From Phytohabitans sp036906915 (GTDB lineage: Bacteria > Actinomycetota > Actinomycetes > Mycobacteriales > Micromonosporaceae), in the NCBI RefSeq assembly GCF_036906915.1, contig NZ_JBAKHX010000033.1:1-64000 (forward strand): a stretch of DNA of 64,000 nucleotides, read 5' to 3'. Shown one piece after another: positions 8,430 to 17,548 of this stretch. Below the pieces are notes generated by a model that saw only the letters and a list, made by a program, of their open reading frames with translations, was not told the DNA's origin and did not search any database. Positions within the stretch are counted from its first letter, which is position 1. Each line of letters opens with the position of its first letter. The translations under genes were made by a program, and so were the position numbers.

Positions 8430-8442
8430 TGGTTTGGAACCA
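8430..8442. promoter_or_regulatory. Inverted repeat in divergent promoter region
   Basis: TGGTT-TGG-AACCA is a perfect inverted repeat of the kind bound by IclR or GntR regulators. It lies 19 bases upstream of the CoA-transferase start, between the two divergent catabolic operons. The same region has GTACGTT (8470-8476), whose complement AACGTAC also begins the candidate TetR sites at 16265 and 24192. Confidence 0.4.
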
Positions 8443-8537
8443 GCTATTGCCAGGGCGGCCTCGCCGCCCGTACGTTACACCTAGTCCGCACAACGGTCCA
8501 GATGGGCCGCTTAGTGGTTCAGACGTAGGGAGCGGCG

Positions 8538-10028
8538 ATGCTCGACCACCTCATCCGGACCGCGCCACCGCCCGAGGTCGTCGAGGTCGGCTGCCTTGTG
8601 GCCGGCGACTGGGTGAGCGACGGGACGCGGCTCGACCGCGTCGGTCCCTGGGTCCGCCGGGTCGTCAGCACCGCACGGCAGGCCGGCGAGGCCGACGTAC
8701 GGGCGGCCTTGACGTACGCACGAAGGGGGGCCAAGGCAGTCGCCCGGATGTCCCCGGCGGCACGCGCCGAGGTGTTGGAGCGGGCCGCCGCCACCGCCAT
8801 CGAACGGCGGCAGGCGCTGGCCCGCCTGTTGGCGCTGGAGCTCGGCAAGCCGCTCAAGGACGGCTTGGGTGAGATCGACCGGGTGGCCGACACGTTCGCG
8901 GTCTGCGCGGCCGAGGCCCGCCGGATCGGTGGCGAGGTGCTTCCGGTCGCCGGCTGGGCCCGGGGTGTCGGGACCACCGCGTTCACGCACCGTGCACCGG
9001 TGGGGGTGGCGCTGGCGATCACGCCGTTCAACGCACCGGCCAACCTGCTCGCGCACAAGCTGGCGGCCGCGTTCGCGGCCGGCAACACGACGATCGTCAA
9101 GCCGCCACCGCAAGCCCCGGCCGCCTCGACCGCGGTCGTGGCGCTGCTGCTGGAAGCGGGCATGCCGCCGGAGGCGGTCCAGGTGCTGCACGGCGACGGC
9201 CGCGTCGGCGCGGCACTGTGCGCCGCGCCGGAGGTCGGCGTCATCAGCTTTACCGGCAGCGTGGCCACCGGGGCGGCGGTGGCCCGCGCCGCCGGCGCCA
9301 AACGCCTCGTCTTGGAACTGGGCGGCAACGCCGCCACCATCGTGTGCGACGACGCGGATGTCGGTCTGGCGGCGCGGATCTGTGCCGCCACCGGATACAG
9401 CAACTCGGGCCAGAGCTGCATATCCGTGCAGCGGGTCTACGTCCACCGCAGCCGCCACGAGGAGTTTCTGGACAGCTTTACCCGGCAGGTGGAGAAGCTG
9501 ACGGTCGGCGACCCGCTCGATCCCGCCACCGACATCGGTTCGATGGTCGACGAGGACGCGGCCGAACGCGTTGTCGCGTGGGTCGGTGAGGCGGCCGCCG
9601 CTGGCGCGACGGTCACGACCGGCGGTCGCCGCGACGGCGCCACCGTGATCCCCACGGTCGTGGTGTCACCACCCGAAGACGCCCGGCTGCTGCGCGACGA
9701 GGTGTTCGGCGCGGCCGTGAGCGTGCTGCCCTTCGACGACTTCGACGGCGTGGTGGCCACCTGCAACGACAGCCGCTACGGCTTGCAGGCGGGCCTGTTC
9801 ACCAACGATGTCCGCCGGATCGTCACCGCCTGGCGCGAGCTGGAGGTCGGCGGCCTGGTGGTCAACGGTTCGTCGAACTTCCGGCTCGACCACGTGCCAT
9901 TCGGCGGCGTCAAGGATTCGGGATTCGGCCGTGAGTCGCCCCGCTGGATGATCGAGGACTACACGGTTGTCAAGACGCTCATGCTGCGCGGCATGTCTCT
10001 GTTCGGCGATCAGGAAGGCACGTCATGA
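8538..10028 (+). CDS. NAD(P)-dependent aldehyde dehydrogenase
   Basis: The 496-residue ALDH-superfamily enzyme oxidises an aldehyde to the acid. The catalytic nucleophile is Cys294 in NSGQSCISVQ and the general base Glu260 in LELGGNAA. The cofactor-binding block ITPFNAPANLLAHKLAAAFAAGN is intact. Its stop overlaps the ATG of the TPP enzyme by 4 bases, so the two are coupled: a 2-oxo-acid decarboxylase making an aldehyde followed by its oxidation is an attractive reading. It is the first gene of a rightward run reaching at least 15531. Substrate unknown. Confidence 0.92.
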   Translation: MLDHLIRTAPPPEVVEVGCLVAGDWVSDGTRLDRVGPWVRRVVSTARQAGEADVRAALTYARRGAKAVARMSPAARAEVLERAAATAIERRQALARLLALELGKPLKDGLGEIDRVADTFAVCAAEARRIGGEVLPVAGWARGVGTTAFTHRAPVGVALAITPFNAPANLLAHKLAAAFAAGNTTIVKPPPQAPAASTAVVALLLEAGMPPEAVQVLHGDGRVGAALCAAPEVGVISFTGSVATGAAVARAAGAKRLVLELGGNAATIVCDDADVGLAARICAATGYSNSGQSCISVQRVYVHRSRHEEFLDSFTRQVEKLTVGDPLDPATDIGSMVDEDAAERVVAWVGEAAAAGATVTTGGRRDGATVIPTVVVSPPEDARLLRDEVFGAAVSVLPFDDFDGVVATCNDSRYGLQAGLFTNDVRRIVTAWRELEVGGLVVNGSSNFRLDHVPFGGVKDSGFGRESPRWMIEDYTVVKTLMLRGMSLFGDQEGTS

Positions 10029-11800
10029 GCCTCGACGAGCTGGTGGACACCAGCAGCCACAGCGACACGGTCACCGCGGCGGAGGCCATGGTGGCCCAGC
10101 TCGAGTCGTACGGCGTCGAGCACGTCTTCGGCACCTGCGGGCACACCAACATCGCCCTGCTGGACGCGATGGGGCGCAGCAGCATCCGGTTCGTCATCGC
10201 CCGGCACGAGCAGGCGGCCGCGCACGCCGCCGATGGCTACGCCCGCGCCACCGGTAAGCCGGGCGTCGTACTGCTGCATGTCGGTCCCGGGATGACCAAC
10301 GCCGTCACCGGTGTCATGACCGCCGCACTCGACTCGGTGCCCCTGGTGGCGATCACCGGCGACATCCCGTCGTACTACCGGGGGCGGCATCCGCACCAGG
10401 AGGTGAACCTGCACGCCGACGGTGACCAGGCCGCCATCTACCGGCCGTTCGTGAAGCGGGCCTGGCAGGTGCACCGGGTCGGCGACCTGGCCCGGTTCAC
10501 GGAGCGGGCGTTCTGGACCGCGACCTCCGGGCGTCCCGGCGCGGTGCTGTTGAGCGTGCCGATGGACCACTTCTCGCGGCCGGTGCCGCGGGACACCGGG
10601 GCCAGCTTCCCGCTCGCGACCCCGGAGCGGCCCGCCCTGCCCGCCGACGTCGCCGGACGCATCGCCGACCTGCTCGTGGCCGCGGAGCGGCCGCTGGTCT
10701 ACCTGGGCGGCGGCCTGCGCCGCGGGCCGGGCCTTCCCGCGCTGCGTTCGCTGGTCGAGCACCTGGACATCCCGGTCGCACATTCGCTGATGGCCAAGGG
10801 CACGCTGCCGGACAGCCATCCGTTGCTGCTGGGCATGCCGGGTTTCTGGGGCCTGGAGTTGACCAACCGATACACCCGCGAGGCGGACGTCGTGCTGGCG
10901 CTGGCTACCCGCTTCGCGGAGACCGACGCCAGCTCCTGGGACCGCCGGTACACGTGGCAGTTCCCACCCGGGCGGCTCATCCAGATCGACATCGACCCGG
11001 CCGAGATCGGCCGCAACTTCCCGGTCACCATCGGCGCCGTCGCCGACGTGGCCGACGCGGTGCGGGCGATCGACGCGGCCGTCCGCGAACGGCAGTCCGC
11101 ACCCAGCCGACGGCCGGGTTTGCGGGAAACCATCACCGCCACCCGACGGACCCTCTTCACCGAGAGCCGGGAACGCGGTACCAGCGCGCGGTTTCCGCTG
11201 CGGCCTGAACGGATTCTCGCCGACCTGCGGGCCATCCTGCCGCCGGACGCGATCCTCGTCACCGACGTGGGGTGGAACAAGAACGGCGTGGCCCAGTGCT
11301 ACGAACTTCCCGAGCAGGGCCGCTTCATCACCCCGGGGGGCGCCTCGACGATGGGCTTCGGCCCGGCCGCGGCGGTCGGCGTCCAGATCGCCCAGCCCGA
11401 CCGCACCGTGGTCGCCCTGATCGGCGACGGCGGGATGGGTGCGCAGCTACCGGCGGTGCCGATGGCCGTCGAGCAGGGCGCGCCGGTGATCTTCGTCGTG
11501 ATGAACAACCGGTCCCACGGCACCATCTCCGACTTGCAGGCGGCGAACTTCGGCCGCAGTTACGGCTGCGACTTCCTCGGGCCGGACGGTGCGCCGTACA
11601 GCCCGGACTTCGCCGCCTTCGGCCGAGCCTGCGGCGCCGACGGCTACGCAGTGGACAGCGCCGACGCGCTCGGCGAGGCGCTGCGGGCCGCGATCGCGGC
11701 CCGCCGGCCGGCGGTACTGGACGTACCCATGGTCAACGAACCCGTACCGACACCCGGTCACTGGAACATCAAGGACATCTACCAGGGCTTTTTCGACTGA
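10025..11800 (+). CDS. Thiamine-diphosphate-dependent enzyme (acetolactate synthase/decarboxylase superfamily)
   Basis: The 591-residue protein has the three-domain layout of TPP enzymes: an N-terminal PYR domain with the cofactor-activating Glu62 (ARHEQAAAHAADGYARA), a central domain, and a C-terminal PP domain with the Mg/TPP motif GDGGMG...NNRSHG. Members include acetolactate synthase, benzoylformate decarboxylase and oxalyl-CoA decarboxylase, and I cannot choose between them. The usual VPGG near the N-terminus reads TCGHTN, which is atypical. Coupling to the aldehyde dehydrogenase favours a decarboxylase over an anabolic acetolactate synthase. About 110 bases separate it from the next gene. 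Confidence 0.85.
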   Translation: MSLDELVDTSSHSDTVTAAEAMVAQLESYGVEHVFGTCGHTNIALLDAMGRSSIRFVIARHEQAAAHAADGYARATGKPGVVLLHVGPGMTNAVTGVMTAALDSVPLVAITGDIPSYYRGRHPHQEVNLHADGDQAAIYRPFVKRAWQVHRVGDLARFTERAFWTATSGRPGAVLLSVPMDHFSRPVPRDTGASFPLATPERPALPADVAGRIADLLVAAERPLVYLGGGLRRGPGLPALRSLVEHLDIPVAHSLMAKGTLPDSHPLLLGMPGFWGLELTNRYTREADVVLALATRFAETDASSWDRRYTWQFPPGRLIQIDIDPAEIGRNFPVTIGAVADVADAVRAIDAAVRERQSAPSRRPGLRETITATRRTLFTESRERGTSARFPLRPERILADLRAILPPDAILVTDVGWNKNGVAQCYELPEQGRFITPGGASTMGFGPAAAVGVQIAQPDRTVVALIGDGGMGAQLPAVPMAVEQGAPVIFVVMNNRSHGTISDLQAANFGRSYGCDFLGPDGAPYSPDFAAFGRACGADGYAVDSADALGEALRAAIAARRPAVLDVPMVNEPVPTPGHWNIKDIYQGFFD

Positions 11801-11908
11801 GCGCCGCCTGATCCGACCAACCAAGCCACGGCCGTGACGGCACCGGACCGTCCCGGGCCGCCCCCACGCGCCCCGGACCGGTAGCCGCGGCCAGGAAGAG
11901 GTGACCCA

Positions 11909-14032
11909 ATGGCACACATCGACCGAAGAAACGTCCTCAAAGGCGCCGCGGCGGCGGCCGTCGCCGCAGCAGCAGGCCCCGCGATCGCCGGGGCACCCGC
12001 CGCCGCGGGCGGGCGCGCGCCCGGCGCCGCCGACCTGCTCCGTTTCGACACCCCGGGTGACAAGGACTTCCCCAAGGTCGGTGGCAACCTGGGCAACCAG
12101 AACTACACCTCGCTGCGGCGGATCAATCCCGGCAACGTGCGCCGGCTGCGCGGGGCGTGGGTCAACCGCATCGAGGGCGGGATCACCGTAGGCAACAACG
12201 AGAGCACGGCGGTCGCGGTCGACGGGACGATCTACATCGAGTCCGCGCCCGGCAACGTCGTCGCCGTCGACGGCGTCACCGGCCAGACGAAATGGCGTTA
12301 CGAGCAGACGCGCGGCACGCTGGTCCGCCGCGGCGTGGCGGTCGGTGACGGCAAGGTGTTCACCAAGTCGAACGAGAACTATGTCATCGCACTGGACCAG
12401 GCAACCGGCCAGGTCGTGTGGGAGCGGCAGGTCAACGGCTTCGGCAACATCGAGAAGGTCGCGGTCGTGTACTGCGACGGCATGCTGTTCTGCGGTACCA
12501 ACGACGGTCCGCGCGGTGCTGCGGTGGCGCTCGACGCGCGCAACGGCGACCTGCTGTGGCACTTCTGGGGCACGCCGGGGCCGGGGGAGTTCGGCAACGA
12601 CACCTGGGAGGGCGACTCTTTCCTGGAGGGGGGCGCCACGCCGTGGATCCACCCGGCCGTCGACCCTGAGCTGGGGCTGACGTACTGGACGTTCGGCAAC
12701 GCCCGCGGCAACAACTCCTCGCAGGACGGCTCGGCGCGCGGCGGGCAGAACCTGTTCGCGAATTCGCTGGTGGCGCTGGACATGCGCACCGGCGAGTATC
12801 GCTGGCACTTCCAGTCGGTGCACCACGACATCTGGGACATGGACAACGTGATGGCGCCGGTGCTCGCCGACGTCAAGATCCGGGGCCGGCGGCGCAAGGT
12901 GGTCGTCTACGGCAGCAAGTCCGGCATGTTCTTCATCCTCGACCGGGTCGACGGCACGGCGCCGCTGGGCATTGTCGAGCGGCCGGTGCCGCAGGAACCG
13001 CGCCAGAAGACGTGGCCGACCCAGCCGTTCCCGGTGCAGGGCGGCTGGACCGAGCAGCGCGTCGTGGACCAGCCGCTGGGCACCGCCATACCGGGCGACC
13101 CCAACCGGGCCGTGCCGAACTATGTACAAGGCGCCCTGTACGACCCGCACTGGGACGTGCCGGTCCTGTCCATCCCCGGCCACGGCGGCGGCGCGGACTG
13201 GTCGCACCTGTCCTTCAGCCACCGCACTGGCCTGGTCTACACCGGCTTCGGGTACGTCGCCGCCGCCCATTCGCTCACCGAGAGCAGCAACGGCCTGCGG
13301 CCGCCGGGGGAGTACCAGACCGGCGGCATCGTGGCCGTGGACGTGAGTACCAACCACGTGAAATGGAAGCGACGGATGCCCTACTCGCTGGCACACGGCA
13401 ACGGCATCCTCACCACCGACAGCGACCTGCTGTTCATCGGTCAGCCGGACGGCAACCTGATCGCCATGGACGCCCGCACCAGTCGCGAGCTGTGGCGCTT
13501 CCAGACCGGCGCGGCGATCAGCTCCAGCCCGATCATGTACCGGGCCGGCGGCAAGGAATACCTCGCCGTGTACGCCGGTGGGACCAACATCCCGTATGGG
13601 AACTCCGCACCCCGCGGCGACTTCCTCTGGGCCTTCGAGATCGACGGACCCGTCGGACCGGCGCCGACCCCGCCGCCTCCGGTGATCCGCCGGCCGGTCT
13701 CCGGCGGCCCGGTCGAAGGCGCCGCGGTGGCCAACAGCGTCGTCATCGGCCGCACTTACAACGTCGCCACCGGGCAGATCGGGACGACCGAGTCATTCGC
13801 CGTCGCCGGTATGGCCCCCACCCACCTGCGCGTCCCCGTCGGCACCACCGTCACGTTCACCAACCATCCCGGCAACGCCGGCGAGCGCGGCGTGACCCAG
13901 TTCTTCGAGGGCCTGTTCGACGTCCGCCTCGAACCCGGCGCGTCCTTCCAGTACACCTTCGACCGCACCGGCGAGTACTTCTTCAACGACCCGGCCAGCC
14001 CTCGATCGACCGGCAAGATCGAGGTCTACTAG
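11909..14032 (+). CDS. TAT-exported PQQ-type quinoprotein dehydrogenase with C-terminal cupredoxin-like domain
   Basis: The 707-residue protein has a twin-arginine signal (DRRNVLKGAAAA, residues 5-16) and a PQQ beta-propeller (about 45-575) with repeated VALDA.TG..LW.F blades. A Pro-rich linker precedes a C-terminal domain (about 605-707) of cupredoxin fold (VPVGTTVTFTNHPG ... FQYTFDRTGEYFF). That domain lacks the Cys and Met copper ligands near its end (YFFNDPASPRSTGKIEV), so it probably does not hold type 1 copper. Quinoproteins oxidise alcohols, polyols or quinate/shikimate in the periplasm or outside the membrane. With dehydroquinase directly downstream (1-base overlap), quinate or shikimate is the best substrate guess. 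An AGGAAGAGG ribosome site precedes the ATG. Confidence 0.82.
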   Translation: MAHIDRRNVLKGAAAAAVAAAAGPAIAGAPAAAGGRAPGAADLLRFDTPGDKDFPKVGGNLGNQNYTSLRRINPGNVRRLRGAWVNRIEGGITVGNNESTAVAVDGTIYIESAPGNVVAVDGVTGQTKWRYEQTRGTLVRRGVAVGDGKVFTKSNENYVIALDQATGQVVWERQVNGFGNIEKVAVVYCDGMLFCGTNDGPRGAAVALDARNGDLLWHFWGTPGPGEFGNDTWEGDSFLEGGATPWIHPAVDPELGLTYWTFGNARGNNSSQDGSARGGQNLFANSLVALDMRTGEYRWHFQSVHHDIWDMDNVMAPVLADVKIRGRRRKVVVYGSKSGMFFILDRVDGTAPLGIVERPVPQEPRQKTWPTQPFPVQGGWTEQRVVDQPLGTAIPGDPNRAVPNYVQGALYDPHWDVPVLSIPGHGGGADWSHLSFSHRTGLVYTGFGYVAAAHSLTESSNGLRPPGEYQTGGIVAVDVSTNHVKWKRRMPYSLAHGNGILTTDSDLLFIGQPDGNLIAMDARTSRELWRFQTGAAISSSPIMYRAGGKEYLAVYAGGTNIPYGNSAPRGDFLWAFEIDGPVGPAPTPPPPVIRRPVSGGPVEGAAVANSVVIGRTYNVATGQIGTTESFAVAGMAPTHLRVPVGTTVTFTNHPGNAGERGVTQFFEGLFDVRLEPGASFQYTFDRTGEYFFNDPASPRSTGKIEVY

Positions 14033-14475
14033 TGGCACGCCGCCTGTTCATCCTCAACGGTCCCAACCTCGACATGCTCGGGCGCCGCGAGCCGCGGGTA
14101 TACGGGACCGTCACACTGGCCGAGATCGAGAAACGGTGCCGGACGCTGGCCGCCGAGCTCGACTTCGACCTGTTCTTTGGACAGTCCAATGCCGAGGGAC
14201 AGCTGATCGACTGGCTGCACCGGGCCTACGACGAGGCGGCGTCGGTCATCGTCAACCCTGCCGGGCTGTCCGCCCGGTCGGTCGCCTTGCACGACGCGCT
14301 CCGGATGATCGAGCAACCGGTCATCGAGGTGCACCTCACGAACGTCTTCAGCCGGGAGGCGACCTACCACGAGGGGCTGCTCACCGCCCGCGCGGCCGGC
14401 GGATTCCTGGCCGGGTTCGGCGCGGACGTGTACGAGCTGGCCATGCGCGGGCTTCAGGCCATGGCCCCGGGGTGA
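14032..14475 (+). CDS. aroQ: Type II 3-dehydroquinate dehydratase
   Basis: The gene starts at GTG 14032, overlapping the previous TAG by one base, and encodes 147 residues, the usual length for type II dehydroquinase. The motifs NGPNLDMLGRREPRVYG (with the catalytic Tyr), QSNAEGQLIDWLH, EVHLTN (catalytic His) and SREAT (Arg) are present. The usual NPGAYTH loop reads NPAGLSAR, a departure suggesting a catabolic paralogue (QsuC/QuiB role) rather than the housekeeping enzyme. It reversibly dehydrates 3-dehydroquinate to 3-dehydroshikimate, linking quinate oxidation to the dehydratase at 21421. Confidence 0.9.
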   Translation: MARRLFILNGPNLDMLGRREPRVYGTVTLAEIEKRCRTLAAELDFDLFFGQSNAEGQLIDWLHRAYDEAASVIVNPAGLSARSVALHDALRMIEQPVIEVHLTNVFSREATYHEGLLTARAAGGFLAGFGADVYELAMRGLQAMAPG

Positions 14476-14481
14476 ACCGAG

Positions 14482-15531
14482 TTGCGCGTCGGGATCATCG
14501 GTTGCGGAAAGATCGCGCGGAGCCACGTGACCGCCCTGCGCGGCATCGCGGGCGTCCACGTGGTCGCGGTCGTCGACGTCGACATCGGACGCGCGCGTGC
14601 GTTCGCCGCGACCCACGGCATCCCGCACGCCTACCAGGACGCGGACCAGATGCTCGCCACGGGCTTGGACGCTGTCACAGTCTGCACGCCGCACGCCGCT
14701 CACGAGGCCGGCGTGCTCGCGGCGGCCCGGCACCGCACGCACGTCCTATGCGAGAAGCCCATCGCTCTCACCGTCGTCCAGGCCCACCGTATGGTCACCG
14801 CCGCCGCGTCCGCCGGTGTCCGGTTCGGTGTGCTGTTCCAACGCCGCTTCTGGCCGGCAGCGGCACAGATCCGCCGAGCGATCGACGACCGCCGGCTGGG
14901 CACACCGATCTGCGGCGGCGTAGTGGCGCGGCTCAACCGCGACGCCGGCTACTACGCCGAGCCGTGGCGCGGCCGCCTGGCCACGGAGGGCGGCGGCGTC
15001 CTCATGACGCAAGCCATCCATCACATCGACCTCCTCCAATGGTTCATGGGTCCGGCCCGGCGGGTGACCGGGCGCTGCGCCACGCTCGTGCACCGCGACC
15101 TCATCGAGGTCGAGGACACCGCGGCGGCGGTGGTCGAGTTCGCCTCCGGTGCGCTGGCCACCATCCAGGCCGGCACCACGTTCCAACCCGGGCTGGGCGC
15201 GCAGGTCTGGGTAAGTGACGCACGGGGTCGCACCGCCAGCGTGATGGAGTTTCCCGAAGGCGTCGGCTTCACCGACATCTCGACTGTTCCCGGTGAGGAG
15301 GTATCGCAGACCGGCCGCGTGCGTGCGGGCGCGCCCGACCTGCCGCTGGCGGAGATACACGACCATCTCGCGCCCTACCATGCCCGGCAGATCGAGGACT
15401 TCCTCGACGCCATCGCCCACGACCGCGAGCCGGCGGTGACCGGCGTCGACGCCGTCCGTTCTCTTCAGATCATCGAGGCGATCTACGCGTCGTCACGGTC
15501 TGGCGTACCCGTGAACCTCACTCAGGCGTAG
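14482..15531 (+). CDS. Gfo/Idh/MocA family NAD(P)-dependent oxidoreductase
   Basis: The 349-residue protein starts at TTG 14482, six bases after aroQ. It opens with the Rossmann motif VGIIGCGKIARSHVTALR and has the family's CEKPIALTV lysine motif and the GGGVLMTQAIHHIDLLQWFMG active-site block. Members oxidise or reduce sugars, inositols and other cyclic polyols. Within this operon it could act on quinate, shikimate or a related cyclic acid, which is inference. Its last 10 bases overlap the convergent TetR gene. Confidence 0.87.
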   Translation: MRVGIIGCGKIARSHVTALRGIAGVHVVAVVDVDIGRARAFAATHGIPHAYQDADQMLATGLDAVTVCTPHAAHEAGVLAAARHRTHVLCEKPIALTVVQAHRMVTAAASAGVRFGVLFQRRFWPAAAQIRRAIDDRRLGTPICGGVVARLNRDAGYYAEPWRGRLATEGGGVLMTQAIHHIDLLQWFMGPARRVTGRCATLVHRDLIEVEDTAAAVVEFASGALATIQAGTTFQPGLGAQVWVSDARGRTASVMEFPEGVGFTDISTVPGEEVSQTGRVRAGAPDLPLAEIHDHLAPYHARQIEDFLDAIAHDREPAVTGVDAVRSLQIIEAIYASSRSGVPVNLTQA

Positions 15532-16187
15532 CCCTCGCCGGCGGCGAGGTACCGCACGACCATGTCACCGCACATGGTCCGGTAGTGAGCACGGCGCGAC
15601 GGGTCGAGCAGATCGCGCCCGAAGATGGCGCCGAACGTGTGCCGGTTCGCGACGTGGAACACGCAGAACGCGCTGATCATCATGTGTACGTCGACCGCGT
15701 CGACGTCCGCGCGGAAGATGCCCTCCGACCGTCCACGGCGCAGGATGCCGTCGAGCATCGAAATCACCGGCCCGCTGAGGTCCACGAGCTTCACCAGTTC
15801 TTTGACGTGCTCCGCGTTATGGATGTTTTCGATGCTGACGAGCCGGATGAACTCCGGATGGGCGCCGTGGTGGTCGAACGTCACTTCCGCGACCCTTCGC
15901 AACGCCGTGACCGGATCGAGGTTGTCCACGCTGACCTCGCGCTCGACCGCCCGGATCCGGGCGTAGGCCCGCTCAAGCACGGCGATGTAGAGCTGTTTCT
16001 TGCCACCGAAGTGGTAGTAGATCATCCGCTTGGTCGTGCGGGTCACGGCGGCGATCTCGTCCACCCGCGAGCCGTGGTAGCCATGCGCGGCGAACTGCGA
16101 CGTGGCGACGTCGAGGATCTCCTCACGCGTCCGCGCGCTGTCCCGCACGCGTCCATCAGCGGCCGTCACCCGCGTTCCTGCCATCAC
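15522..16187 (-). CDS. TetR family transcriptional regulator
   Basis: The 221-residue protein has an N-terminal TetR helix-turn-helix (TREEILDVATSQFAAHGYHGSRVDEIAAVTRTTKRMIYYHFGGKKQLY) and a helical ligand domain of a TetR_C type common in regulators of aromatic or lipid catabolism. It converges on the oxidoreductase gene with a 10-base overlap. A TetR-type palindrome lies 79 bases upstream of its start, suggesting autoregulation. A similar site lies before the dehydroshikimate-dehydratase fusion. Confidence 0.9.
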   Translation of the reverse strand: MMAGTRVTAADGRVRDSARTREEILDVATSQFAAHGYHGSRVDEIAAVTRTTKRMIYYHFGGKKQLYIAVLERAYARIRAVEREVSVDNLDPVTALRRVAEVTFDHHGAHPEFIRLVSIENIHNAEHVKELVKLVDLSGPVISMLDGILRRGRSEGIFRADVDAVDVHMMISAFCVFHVANRHTFGAIFGRDLLDPSRRAHYRTMCGDMVVRYLAAGEGYA

Positions 16188-16264
16188 GTCCTCCGATGTC
16201 CGGCCGGTGCGCCGTGAACGAGCTTGCCACGGTCCTTGACTTTCAAGCCACCGAGTGGCTAACT

Positions 16265-16280
16265 AACGTACCAGTTCGTA
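16265..16280. promoter_or_regulatory. Candidate TetR operator
   Basis: AACGTACCAGTTCGTA contains the imperfect palindrome ACGnACnnGTnCGT (16266-16279), a classical TetR-operator layout, upstream of the TetR gene. It is identical at 12 of 16 positions to AACGTACTAGATAGTT at 24192-24207, upstream of the 916-residue fusion gene. Confidence 0.45.
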
Positions 16281-16418
16281 TAACAACCCGCCGGCGGTGG
16301 TGTCCCGGCGGGCAGGATCAGCGACAGGCACCCACCGCGGCCGCCTCGACGGCCGCGGGCTCACCGGTCCCCACGGCCGGAGGTGACAGGACTTGTGTTT
16401 TCCAAAGCGGGCGGCGCG

Positions 16419-17294
16419 TTAGCCGGCGGCGTCGAACGGGTGGGTGAATCCGCGCTCGGACATCCGGCGGGCCATCTGCATGAGGTCGGCGGCGAACTCG
16501 GCGACCCGGGTCTCGGTGAAACGGACCGTCGGGCCGCTGAGGCCCAGTGCCGCGATGACCCGCCCGGACCCGCCGATGATAGGGGCGGCCACGGCGGACA
16601 GGCCCTCCTCGCGCTCGCCGTGGCTCTCCGCGTATCCCTTGGCCGCGGCTTCGTCGATCCACTCGCGCAGCCGTTTGGCATGCTTGGGCCCGTAGGGCGA
16701 GCTCCGCGCGATCCGGTCCAGCAGGGCGGGGCTGGCATCGCGCAGGAGGATCTTCGACGAGGCGCCCGCCCACATGGGCAGCTCGTCGCCGACGTGGACG
16801 ACGTGCCGCAAGGGCTGTGGGCCCTCCTGCTGAGCGATGCACACCCGGTACATGTCGCGCACGACATAGACGTTGACGGTTTCGCGCTGGCGCGTGGCGA
16901 GTTCGCGCATGCTGCGCTGGGTGTCGGGCGGCAGCTCCCACGAGCGCTGGACCAGGTGCGCCCACCGCCAGAGCCCGGGACCTGCCATGTATCCATTGGG
17001 GGTGGCCCAGAGCAGGCCACTTTGCTCCAATGTCGACAGCATCCGGAGCACGGTCGTCTTGGCCAGCCCGGTCGCGTCCACGATTTCCCGCACCGAGATG
17101 GTCGGTCGATCCTCGGTGAGCAGGCCGAGGATGTCCAGCGCGCGTTGCACACTCCGCACCCCCTGCGTGTCCGCGGGCTCTGCGGCCGGGGCCTGCGCTG
17201 CCGGAACACCTCGCCTGATAGGCGCCTCCACGCTCTCCCACTCTCCTCGCGAACCGGTGGATGGTGTCGAGCGAACCATCGAACCACGCGTCAC
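16419..17294 (-). CDS. IclR family transcriptional regulator
   Basis: The 291-residue protein starts at GTG 17294 behind AGGAG. It has an N-terminal winged helix (VQRALDILGLLTEDRPTISVREIVDATGLAKTTVLRMLSTLEQSGLL) and a C-terminal IclR effector domain (KGYAESHGEREEGLSAVAAPIIGGSGRVIAALGLSGP). The family commonly controls aromatic-acid and quinate/protocatechuate genes. It diverges from the TRAP transporter operon and is the natural candidate regulator for it. Confidence 0.9.
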   Translation of the reverse strand: MTRGSMVRSTPSTGSRGEWESVEAPIRRGVPAAQAPAAEPADTQGVRSVQRALDILGLLTEDRPTISVREIVDATGLAKTTVLRMLSTLEQSGLLWATPNGYMAGPGLWRWAHLVQRSWELPPDTQRSMRELATRQRETVNVYVVRDMYRVCIAQQEGPQPLRHVVHVGDELPMWAGASSKILLRDASPALLDRIARSSPYGPKHAKRLREWIDEAAAKGYAESHGEREEGLSAVAAPIIGGSGRVIAALGLSGPTVRFTETRVAEFAADLMQMARRMSERGFTHPFDAAG

Positions 17295-17548
17295 CGCGAT
17301 TCTCCTACCCGGCCGCTCCTTTCACGCATCCGTAACGGTCCGGACTCGAGGTATTGCCAGCAGCGGCAGGCGCCCCTAATTTAGCAGTAGGTCCGCGTGA
17401 TGGACTAAGAGGTCCGGCTGTCGGTCTCTCCTCGGATGGTTCCGTGCGAGTCGTCGTCCTTGAAAGCGACCGGATGGTTATCGGCCTCCGCACGCTGTTG
17501 GGCATGCCGGACCAGCCGGCCGACCGGAGTGGAGAGCGAGGCACGACC

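Noticed and set aside
11447..13396. 649-codon open frame antisense to the PQQ dehydrogenase
   Set aside because: Low-complexity Arg/Val/Asp/His composition without any family motif; the opposite strand carries a complete quinoprotein.
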